A DNA stretch of 64,000 bases from contig OU015570.1 of NCBI GenBank assembly GCA_907165135.1, positions 2,383,525 to 2,447,524 of the forward strand, in the 5' to 3' direction. This document shows, one piece after another, positions 11,126 through 21,300 of this stretch. The DNA comes from Oikopleura dioica (taxonomy: Eukaryota > Chordata > Appendicularia > Copelata > Oikopleuridae). Within the stretch, counting starts at the first letter, position 1. Each line of letters begins with the position of its first letter. Both the position numbers and the translations under genes were made by a program. The notes beneath the pieces were generated by a model. That model was not told where the DNA came from, did no database searches, and saw only the letters and a list, made by a program, of their open reading frames with translations.

Positions 11126-13876
11126 CGTTTTAGCTATGTTTTTTCAAAAGAAGAGCTTTTAGCAAAAACTGTATAAAAAAGAACTGTAACAGTAAAAATT
11201 AAGTTCACTTTTCGTAAAAAACTTGCGTTTTTCGGAATCCGTTTTTAGATGCTGGAATTGATGTTTAAACGGTATTTGAGAAAATCCCTTTTTTTTTTAA
11301 AGCTCATCGATCAATTTTTTTTATGAGCCCATTGAATTGAACTTACAGTTAATCAGTGTTTAGCTACAGAATGATAAGTGGAATCCTTAATGGTTCAGTT
11401 TTTCTGTAATCGGACTCAAGTTTTTTTTTATGAATCAGTCTTTCATGAGAGTCCATGATTCTTTTGTCCATATTTTCTGATTTCCATGAGATTTTCGATG
11501 AAGACAGACGTAAGCTAAATAATTGCAATTATGATCCGTTTACTTTCAAATGAAGAAAACGAGGTTTTTCTTTTCCAATAGGACTAGTTTTTTCAAAATG
11601 GAGGAATAAGGGGATGAATGAAAGTACTATTTAAATGAATATTTATCTTAAGGGTACGGTTATCGATTTTGAAAAGGGGTTTATTCTGATTGTTGAAAAA
11701 ACTTTGTCGTTTCCTGAATTTAAGAAGCTTCCGTCAGTTTTTGGTGTAATGAGCCTCGTACGGACCAAAATTTTGGAAAAATCTGTATTAAGGCTAGTTT
11801 TTATTAAATTTTATGATCAAAAGGGTTAGAGTCCGTTTAAGATTCCTAATTTTGCGTTTTCCGAAAATCAGGTTCGCGCGGATGAATTTCTGTGGTGAAA
11901 CCCTTAGTTGATTTTACTTGCTGTTTCGGAAAAAGCATCCCTTTAGCTTTTATCAATACTGTTAAGGGTGTCTTGATCATTCAATGAAGATTGGAAATTC
12001 AATTATTGAGCCTCTTCAGAGCACTGACCAGGTAAATTTTACTTGTTTCCTTACAAAAAGTGCTGAATTTGTATTTACAAAATCGATTTTCGACAATATT
12101 TGAGATTGCGCTCGAAAAATTTTGTTATAAAAATTTCTTCCGTCACCTGAGCTACGGTCGAAATTCGTAAAAAAACGGGGTGGGGTTCCTTAAGTCAGAA
12201 ATTTTTAATGATTGAACATTATTTTCATCAATGGGTATTCTGATTGGTTCCGAGAAACAAAGATCAAGTTAAGCAAATCAATTTTATTGAAACCCGTGAT
12301 CTGCGCTAGAATTGACCTTCTCAGAGTTATTCGAGCGTAACGGTGGTGTCCTCAATACTGTTCGCTCCTAATTATTTTATTGGCCGTAAAATTTCGAACT
12401 TCTCCTTCGCCGCCTTGACCTCTTTATTTTTATGGTTTCTGCCTGAGCGCTTCAACCGAGTTTCTGAATTTCAGAATTTCTCATTTTGAAAAATCGGTCA
12501 AAAAGGCCTAGAAAATGATTTTTTTCAAATCTAGAGGTTAAAAGAAGGAAAGCAAAGAAAGAAAAAGATGGAAGACGAATTTTTGAAAATATCTAAAGTA
12601 AGTCGGGAGCAATTTTTTTTCAGCGCATTTTCGGACTAAGTACAATTTAAGGGTATGCATTTCTTTTAAATTTTCGGATTCGCCGTTTTTCCGAAAATGA
12701 AATATTAAAGATTACAAAGGATCTTTATCCCAACTTCAGTTGCATTTAAACGAAAGTGGGCAACTCTAAAATGGTCAATAAGAAATTCATTTAATAATTT
12801 CGGGGCTCAAATTTCTTAACTCAGATCTTTCTAGAAACGCAAGAGTCCTATTTTAAAATCGACTGAACCCAAAGGGTTTTGCGCTCTGAATTCAAGTGAG
12901 CCTTTTTCTTTAAGAATATCATAAAACAATTTTCAATTGAACTAGTAATGTCAATTCGAGCCCTTATTTCAAAAATTCTTTATCTCAAATATGAACAGAG
13001 GACAAGCACAACTCAAAAGCATTGTTGCATCACAAATTCTCCGTATCACGTGACCTTCACGAATATCATTTTAGATAAGCAATTGCTTGAATATCCCTTA
13101 AAAATGAAATGAACAGAAATTCTTCCTTTTTCACTACTTTTGATTCATTTTTTCTAAATGCGAATTTTTCTTGGCTTGATTCGGGTGGGTCAAAAGTTAT
13201 TTACCATTGTAAATTTGGCTACTTGAGAAAACTTTCATAGGTCACAAACACTGTTTGAAAGCTGCGTTTTCAAAAACTTTTTCCGGTCGTGTTCAGATTC
13301 CGGTCCCCGGAATACAAACATAGGTAAAATAGCTTTTTTTCTGGCTCAAGTCTTTCATTTGACTCGGAGTGTTAAATATTTCTTTGAGATCATTTTATTT
13401 TTCAAATTATGTAACGAAAGCCCTTTATCCTCAAATTTTCGTAATGGCTATATTTGCGTCTTATTTATCAAAGTTTAAAATTTGTGAAGTTGTCGTAAAA
13501 ACTTATTATTTGAGCTGATTTGCTCTCGCTTTGTGGTTTATTAACTTACTTTTTTCTGACGCGAAACGAAATCGGTGGGCTTATTCTTTTCCACAGACGT
13601 TCAGAGATTTTTCAAAGTGAATCTCCATGGGCCCACTTTCGTGTAGTGAGATGGCCAAACGTCATTTACGGGGTGCCTTTGGCTCCCTGGCAGTATACTG
13701 AGACCAACTGCCCTCCAAATGGAATCCCTATTATGTTAAATACCTTTACTTAGCGAGAGACCACATGCATGATCCATGCGTATGGCGAAGTCAATATTGT
13801 CTTTGCCTATCCCTCTGCAAGGTGATAATAACATCTGTCACCGGTCTACAGTTTGCCTGCGAAACGTAAAAATAAG
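11126..13876. other. Retrotransposon interior without recognisable pol
   Basis: About 2.75 kb with no minus-strand ORF over 60 codons and no RT, RNase H or integrase motif that I can see. It is AT-rich with many short homopolymers. By position it should hold pol, so pol is either deleted, replaced or decayed beyond recognition. Confidence 0.5.
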
Positions 13877-13882
13877 GTCTAT
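13877..13882. other. 6-bp target-site duplication (GTCTAT), left
   Basis: GTCTAT immediately precedes the left TIR and is repeated exactly at 53105-53110 after the right TIR. A 6-bp duplication is the hallmark of Polinton/Maverick integration. Confidence 0.92.
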
Positions 13883-14207
13883 AGTAGTATAATGTCTGGC
13901 TAGGGCTTAGCTGCAGGCCGCCCTTTCGCCGCGCCGAGTCCAAAATGAAAAAAGTGAAAAAAGGGTGGATTTTGCGCGCTCGACATATGGGGACCCCGGG
14001 GCAAATACTTGGAAAATATTCAGACTTTGACTAGGGTGGGCAGGCCGTACGGCAGGCCGTTTGGACTCGGTGCAGTTTTGGGCGATTTGCAGCCAGGCTC
14101 TAGCCAGACATTTTACTCAAGTGGTCGATCAAAATTAAGTGGTCAATAAAAACGAGTGGTCAATAAAAACGAGTGGTCAATAAAAGTGGCCGAAAGGCTC
14201 TAGAATC
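13883..14207 (+). repeat. Left terminal inverted repeat of the Polinton
   Basis: It matches the reverse complement of 52767-53104. The first about 236 bp are identical. The inner part consists of variable copies of GTGGTCAATAAAA (three to four here). The tip is itself an imperfect hairpin: AATGTCTGGCTAGGGC at 13891 pairs with GCTCTAGCCAGACATT ending at 14112. Confidence 0.95.
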
Positions 14208-14415
14208 GGGGGGATAAAAATTTTAGCGACGAATTGGAAGCTGCCACCGGAAGTGCTTGGAATTGCTGCCACTGGAAGTCGACGGAGAAGCTGTCATCGA
14301 AAGTGGAACCTACTCCGCTGCTGAAACTACAAACGCCGCCCGTAAGCTGGAAAACTCTGCTCTACTCGACGACCGTTGTTCTCTGCAAAAGGTAAAATGA
14401 ACACAGTTTCAGAAA

Positions 14416-14604
14416 TCAAGAACCTTTATTAGCACAATGGGAGCATGGATAGCGATTGGAGCAGAAATGAAGGCGAGCCGTTGATTGGAGGAGGTCTTGT
14501 TGGTCGCTCGCAAATTCACACGCTCGCTGTCGCCGGGTAAAAGTATTTTTCCACGTGACTGGCTTGATGGTACTCAGCTGCTGACCCATTCTAAATGCTC
14601 TCAT
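14416..14604 (-). CDS. Small hypothetical Cys/Arg-containing ORF
   Basis: A 62-residue ORF starting MRAFRMGQQLSTIKP, with a C-terminal CSNRYPCSHC motif. A splice acceptor-like TTCTTTTAG lies just upstream of its start, and it follows the 14673-15119 gene on the same strand, so it may be a separate small gene or a downstream exon. No family recognised. Confidence 0.3.
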   Translation of the reverse strand: MRAFRMGQQLSTIKPVTWKNTFTRRQRACEFASDQQDLLQSTARLHFCSNRYPCSHCANKGS

Positions 14605-14672
14605 CTGATCACTGCACGCTAAAAGAATTTAATAAAGAATCAGTCGCAAATAAATGAAAATCAGGCTAACTT

Positions 14673-15119
14673 TTACTCGGACTCTTTGTCTTCCTTGTTG
14701 TCTTCGAGTTTCATTTCTTTGGCAAGTGCGTCGGCAGCAACTTTGCAAACTTCCTTGACGTCCTCATCGGTAAGGCTGGGCAGGCGAGGCTCATAATCAT
14801 GCATAAAGTACTTCAAATCGTCGGGCATTATGCGAAAGTTGTTTTCGTACATGCAGATGTTGCTCTCGAGTTCTTGCAGGTACTCGCATTTCAGTTGACA
14901 AATTGGGTTGGTGCAAGCCGCCGCCAAAAGACACTGGTAAATGTCAAAGGAGAGCTGATCTTCAAAGACGTGGAATCGTGGAAAGGTGCCGTCCTTGACG
15001 AGCTTGGCGGCAATTTCCTTGAGTTTTGAAATGGTCCATTGGCGGTAAACGGTACCCTGGAAATCTCTTAGCAACAAGTACCCTAGAAGAATTATTAAAA
15101 AAGATTTTACCTCTGGCAT
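14673..15119 (-). CDS. Hypothetical helical protein near the left TIR
   Basis: The ORF of 148 residues runs to a stop after the acidic tail EDNKEDKESE. The body is mostly helical (SKLKEIAAKLVKDG; DEDVKEVCKVAADALAKEMK) with four cysteines in the middle (CLLAAACTNPICQLKC). The N-terminus is uncertain: read straight through it begins MPEVKSFLIILLGYLLL, a hydrophobic segment. A GTAAAA...TTCTAG stretch of 28 bp there could instead be a tiny intron, joining an upstream start (MSMKAIRRCKYARG, about 15150) in frame. No known Polinton family is recognised. It is the only substantial minus-strand gene in the left arm. Confidence 0.6.
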   Translation of the reverse strand: MPEVKSFLIILLGYLLLRDFQGTVYRQWTISKLKEIAAKLVKDGTFPRFHVFEDQLSFDIYQCLLAAACTNPICQLKCEYLQELESNICMYENNFRIMPDDLKYFMHDYEPRLPSLTDEDVKEVCKVAADALAKEMKLEDNKEDKESE

Positions 15120-15388
15120 ATTTGCAGCGTCTAATAGCTTTCATTGACATGCTAATATAATCATGGGGATTAATAATTCAGCCTTCCCACACGCCCAACA
15201 GTTGTTCTAGAACACCCAAATTGTTGTTGTGGATAATGGTTGGGGTGTTGATGAAATTCCGTATTTTTGCGAAAAAGGGCTCACAATCTCTAGAATTGTT
15301 GTCAACCTGAGGCCGAAATTTCAAATTTCAATCAGTCGCCACTCGTTGCTCGACACAAAAGCTGCATTTTGCGCTTTCTACGTTTATC

Positions 15389-18300
15389 ATGAAAACTAGG
15401 TCCAAGACCGCTTCCGAACGCCTGCGTGCGAATTCTACCGTGGAAGAAGCAACTGCTGAAGGTAAGTGCGCTACTTCTTTATTTGCAGGGAGAGGGGGGA
15501 AATTTACAGGGCCAAAAAAATCTTCACTTCTTTCGCTTCTGACTGACTGACTTCAAATATCTTCTTGTCCTCTTGGTTCTTGAATTTGAATGGTTGGCAG
15601 GTCCGATTTTCATTGTCGATCTGAAAAGGGTTAGAGTTTAGAGAGAGTTTTCAAAGAAGTCTATTCTTGTGACAGTTGCGAGATCGTTTAGATTCATTTC
15701 AAAAGTTTTCTTTGCAAAACTAAAACGTGTCAGGTTTTCATTTTAGAATGGGAGTCGCAAAGACAGTATACATAGCGTTTCATTTTAATGTCGGTGCGCA
15801 TGGAATGAACGAGGAGATCATAGTTTCATTTTAACATACGTTGCCATGTGAATGAGGAAAATGGTTGCGATTCATTTTATCACTAAACTTGGGCTAGAAT
15901 CATTTACGCAACGGGCTCATTTTATTCAAATTCGCTCGGGAATATAGTTGCCAAAGCGGAAATGGTTTCATTTTCTAATCATCTTGGTAACATTCGTGTT
16001 TATTGTTGGGATTCATTTCAAAACAAGTGCGGGAATATTGGCGGCCACGGTCTAGTTTCATTTTAAATTCGAAATGTGCATCAACACCAAAGAGAGTATA
16101 GTGTTTCATTTTAAGCGCAGGGGGAGAAGCTTTGGTACTTTCTCAAAATTTTAAAGTTTCATTTTGTTACGACTCGGACACCACTAAGGTGCGCTTTCAA
16201 TTTAATTGGGCAGATTTGCTTTTCAATTTCCGGCCAAAGTATGCATTAGACCATAGACATATCATACCTTTTTAGAATCCTCTTGGCATGCTCTTTTGCT
16301 TTATCGAGCCAGAATTCAAAATATCCGGCTTTTATCGGATTTTTTGTCGGTTTTACCGTAAATTAATCGGTTTTTCTCAAATTTGAAATCAAAACTTCTG
16401 TATCCTCTACTCTGCTTTGTTTTCGAGCCGAAAAGCCCATGATGACTCATCGTTGATAAGGTTGAATCTGGCTTTTTATACCCAATAAGAGAAACAACAG
16501 CAGATACAAAGAAGAAAAAGAGAAAAAGAAGAACTTCAAAAAGAGAATCGAAGCTGGATAGTCTGGTGGTGGAGTAATGACGTCATTTTATCGGTTTCAA
16601 TAGTTTTTTGAGGGTTTTTATTGCTTTTTTTCATGGTTTTTTCTCTTTCCATTGGATCATTTTGGAACTAAAAATTATTTAAATTGTATCTAACTCCAAC
16701 ATAGACAAAAAAGGAGTTTGAGGACCTTCGGCCACAAATGATCGAGAATGCGAGGAAGATTTTCGATTTGGTTTTTGATCAAGATTTGCGACGGTTACCT
16801 GATGAAAACTCGCGTATCGTTACACGCGCACTTCGAGGTACTAAAAACGACCTTTTTTGGTTTAACAATTATTACAGCAATATTTTGCGGGCTCAAAGAA
16901 GATCTTCCATCTTATTTTGAAGATGTTGATTTTCATAAAATCGATCTTGAAAAGATGCGCAACTACGATCATCAACTCTACAATAAACATCCGAAACGCA
17001 ACTCTGGAAATCGAGTTGAGGGTCTGACACGGAAGAAAAGCAACAGATCAATGACAAAAAATGAAGAGATACGAGATGACATGATCCGATTTTTTGAAGA
17101 AAATTCCGTTCTTGACACAAGATGCAGAAACGAGGCGACGGTTGCTGGAGAAGTGAAGAGAAAACGGCTTCTTCAGAAGCCCTGTTGGGTTTTGCTCCAG
17201 AAATACGATGAAGAGAAGAAGAAAGAGGTCGCAGAAAGGCGCCAGCGGAATGAAAATGTGAAAGACCCCCCGAGTATAAGTACTTATCGTCGAATTTATG
17301 TTGAAAACTTCTCGAAATGGCTTCGACTCGCAGACAACAACGCAATATTGAACTGTTATTGCCCAGTACACCTACAAATGGAACTCTTCACATCCGCGAT
17401 CAACAGATATGCGCTTGCAGCTCCCATAACAGATGCTGATCTTGTTGAGTTCTCGATTTGTGAAAATTCTGGCCATCGACTGAAGTGCATAGAAAACTTG
17501 TGCGAGTACTGTAACGATACAGAAATCGGATATGAACATTCAAAAGCAAGACTTGAAGACCATTTTCATGGTGTACCACCAGATGCCGAAATCACTTACG
17601 CCCAACTTGTTGAAGTCGAACGCACCGATGCCAACCAAAACGCATACAAGAGAGAACAGCTTGTGATGCAACTTGCTACTCGTGACGAGTTCATCGCTGT
17701 AGTAAGCGACTATCTTCAACGTGGTTGCCTTGCTACAGGAGCACAGAGGAAGACCATCAATCACTACGAACTTGTGAGAGAGTCAAAAGACTTCCGAAAA
17801 GTGAATCTTGGCAACTGTACATATGACAAGGACTCGATGCTTCTTGTCACTGACTATGGTAAGTTAAGAACTCTATCAAAGGATTCTTAAGGCTAGTAAG
17901 GGCTTTATCAGAGGATTCTGAGGGCTAGTCAGGACTTTATCAGATGATTCTGAAGGGTGGTAAGGACAATATCAGATGATTCTGAAGGCTAGTCAGGACT
18001 TTATCAGACGATTCTGAAGGCTAGTCAGGACTTTATCAGACGATTCTGAAGGCTAGTCAGGACTTTATCAGACGATTCTGAAGGGTAGTAAGGACAATAT
18101 TAGATGATTCTGAGGGCTAGTCAGTACTTTACCAGATGATTCTGAAGGGTAGTTAGGACAATATCAGATGATTCTGAGGGCTAGTCAGGACTTTATCAGA
18201 TGATTCTGAAGGGTAGTAAGGACTATATCTGTGGATTCTGAGGGCTAGTCAGGACTTGACCAGAGGATTCATCAGATAAAGTCCTTGATGGTCTCCAGAA

Positions 18301-21300
18301 TCATCAGATAGAGTTCTTGAGAACCTTCGGAATCATCAGATATAGTCCTTGATAGCCTTCAGAATCATCAGAAAAAGTCCTTGATGGGCTTAAGAATCGT
18401 CTGGTAATGTTCTGACATCACTCAAGAATCTCAGCCAATCATAAGGCAGTATTTAAAATTTGAACCAATCAGAAACAAGGATTCTTTCCATGAGCCAATC
18501 AGAAACCAGTATTCTTTCCTTGAGCCAATCAGAAGCCAGTATTCATAAATTGAGCCAATCAAATCCATTGTTCTATAATTTTATTCTAGCGATGGGAGTC
18601 AGCTGCAGAGAATTATGCGAAACTTCCAATATGCATTTCAAGAGAGACAGTTACCCCTTGCTCTCGATCATAAGCTACGGAGTTGACCAGAACAACAATG
18701 CGAAGAAGATATACAACCATCTTCTAAGCGAGATCCGAGTTGTCAAAGATGTCGAGTTCAGCCTAGCCGGGATCAAATTCGCGCTTGAGAATGCTGTTGC
18801 TGCTGTTGGCCCGAAGAAAAATTTGTGGATTCAGTCAGACGGGGCTGGTATGTGAGTTTAGCATTTTCCGTCAATAACAGAATCTAGAATCTCAATTCTG
18901 GTCCAAAGAAATGTTCTCTACCCTCCCAAGATACTTCAACTTGCTCCAAGCCTATCAATTCCAATCGATTATTTGGTATAAAACAGTCTCTGGGCATGGG
19001 AAAGGTATGTCTCAAAGAAAAATCACACTTAAAATTTGTAAGGAGAGATCGACTCCTCCCACGGATGCGTAAAACAGGACATTGTCCGACAGTACAATCA
19101 CCTTGGGGGCTCCGGATTCGGTGGCGAGCGTTTGGAAAATATTGGAGTGGTCGATTCTGCTTCTCAACTCGTAAATTTCCTCAATCAACAACGAAAGGAT
19201 CATTTTGGAACTCTTGAGAAGAAAAAAGAAGACAGTAATGGCTACACTCTGGCTGGCCGATACATTTCCGAGTTCATTAATGATCCCAATTTCGTAAAAG
19301 AAGGAGAAAAAATCGCTGGATCTCGAGCATATCATCTTGTTCAACTGGTCAAAGATGAAAATAATCAATGGGATGAAAGAAAACTTTTGTTCAAAAAAAG
19401 ACCGACAGATTCAGTGTGTCCCCGAATTCTACAGAAGAAAGAAGAAAAACATCCATGCCCAACATGTGGTCTTCAACCGTCACTTCATTGGATCCACCAT
19501 GATCTTCAATAGTTATTTATCTTCAAATCTTTTTTATTTATTATTGAAATTTTTGCCTTTCATATCTTCGCAAAGTGAAGATTTTCTCGTTCGAAATCTA
19601 CTGCCAATTAATTCTTTTATCAGAATATTCACCACTGAAAACTGCCAAATAAAAACGGAAACGAAGAAATTTTATATTATTTTTCCCTTATTTAGATGTA
19701 AATTTGAGCCCCAATAGTTTCGGGGATTCCCGTCATGGTTTTCCATAATGGTCAACCGGTGCGCAAGCGTGTTCCTACTGGAAAACGTTTATCACACCGC
19801 CCCGCGAAGGTAAGATTGATTTAAGTTTCAAAATGATCCAATCTGATCTAAAAACCGATAATTTTCAAATTTTACCGAGAAAAAAACCGATTATATAACG
19901 ACGACAACGATAAGAATAATTCAAATCATTTAAATTTTGAATTGGCAAAGGAAAAGAGCCAAAACCGGAATTATTTTCTATTGAAACCGATAAAAATCCG
20001 ATAAAAAGTCCGAAATCTGAAAATCCGGCTCGATAAAACAAAAGAGCTGGTCAAGAGGATTCCAAAAAGGTATGATACTCCCCGGGTTTAATGTAAAGTT
20101 TTTCCGGGAATCGAAAAGAAAATCTGCCCAATTAAATTGAAAGCCCACCTAAGTTCTATAAGTCTTGATTCATTTCAGAGTTGACAAAAGAGTACCTTGA
20201 CTATCTACAAGATTCATTTTGGAACCGCAGTTTAATTAAATGGTGAAAGAATACTTGAATCATTTTATATCGTCTACTAAAGGACTCATTTTGGGCGTAT
20301 CACACGTGATATGTCCAGTTAGTAGGAAATTATATGTTTTCAAATTTGCCATCATTTATTTTGTGGCGGTGGCGGCGGACTAAATAAAAGCGTTGAAAAT
20401 CTTGGAGCATTTTATAGTCGTTGTTGTCTTCAGGGCTCGATTCGCTTTTCAGAGAGCTTGACAAGATATCTCTCGATTCATTTTACAATACGATTTCGAC
20501 TGCCTAAAATTAGAAAAAGTTAGAGTTAGAGCTAAAATAATTTTAATCAGTCATTTCGGTACAGTAGAGTATGTTTATACTGATTGCATTTTATAAAGGG
20601 AACATTGCAGGAAAATTTTTGCTAGCATTTTATTATAGGTTATATTGGTCGCTTTGCGGAGGATTTTTTTGTCAGCATTTTATTGCCACGAGAAGTAGAG
20701 TAAAGATATTTGACACATTTAATGGATCGGGTTGAAAACGGATAGTACGTTCTTCAAAGGGTTTCATTTTAAACAAATGCCTATCGTAAGGATATCAAGA
20801 CTCTGGGGTCATTTTATGTGTCTAATGCGTAGAGATTGTACCAAAATTGGCTTCATTTTAAGAGGGCGACTGAAAAAGAGCCTTATGAACAAAACGCTTC
20901 ATTTTATGAAATGGGGGCTTCGAAGAGGCTTATTGAGGGAAGCGTTTCATTTTACGAATATGGGCGCGTGGAAAAGGCCTCATGAATAAAAAGCTTCATT
21001 TTAATATTAGAAAAATTTCCTTAAAAATGAACTTAACGCTGAACGAAACGTTTCATTTTATATTATCAAGAATCATTTTATTCGTTGTCGGGGATTTGCA
21101 CTCAAGTTTCCTTGCGTTTCATTTTATAGTCTACAGAACTTAAAGTATACTGGTCTGTTAGATTTAGCTTCATTTTAAACCCTTTTTCTTTAATAAATGA
21201 CATACTATTGGAATCATTTTAAATGCGCCAGTAGATTTCAGTGCAATAATTTTTGCAGGTTCATTTTAAAAACGTCGATTGAATCTCATTTTCGTGTAGA

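Larger units (their letters stand above)
16188..20149 (+). mobile_element. Nested DNA transposon, 3.96 kb, TAA duplication
   Basis: The ends GGTGCGCTTTCAATTTAATT and its inverse (AATTAAATTGAAAGCCCACC) form imperfect TIRs. These extend about 200 bp inward with shared blocks (TATCATACCTTTTT; CTTTATCGAGCC; repeated TATCGG). TAA flanks both ends (16185-16187 and 20150-20152). It encodes one spliced transposase-like gene. A 3-bp TWA-type duplication is typical of PIF/Harbinger, but the protein does not look like a Harbinger transposase, so I leave the superfamily open. It sits in an intron of a Polinton gene, in the same orientation as that gene. Confidence 0.8.

Noticed and set aside
13520-13753. 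77-codon plus-strand ORF just left of the Polinton
   Set aside because: No motif, and it lies inside the minus-strand retrotransposon in antisense; likely chance.
16748-17890. Reading the transposase as starting at 16748 in one exon
   Set aside because: The first about 40 residues of that ORF are intron. A GT...AG intron joins the ATG at 16738 to the later frame and gives a better N-terminus.
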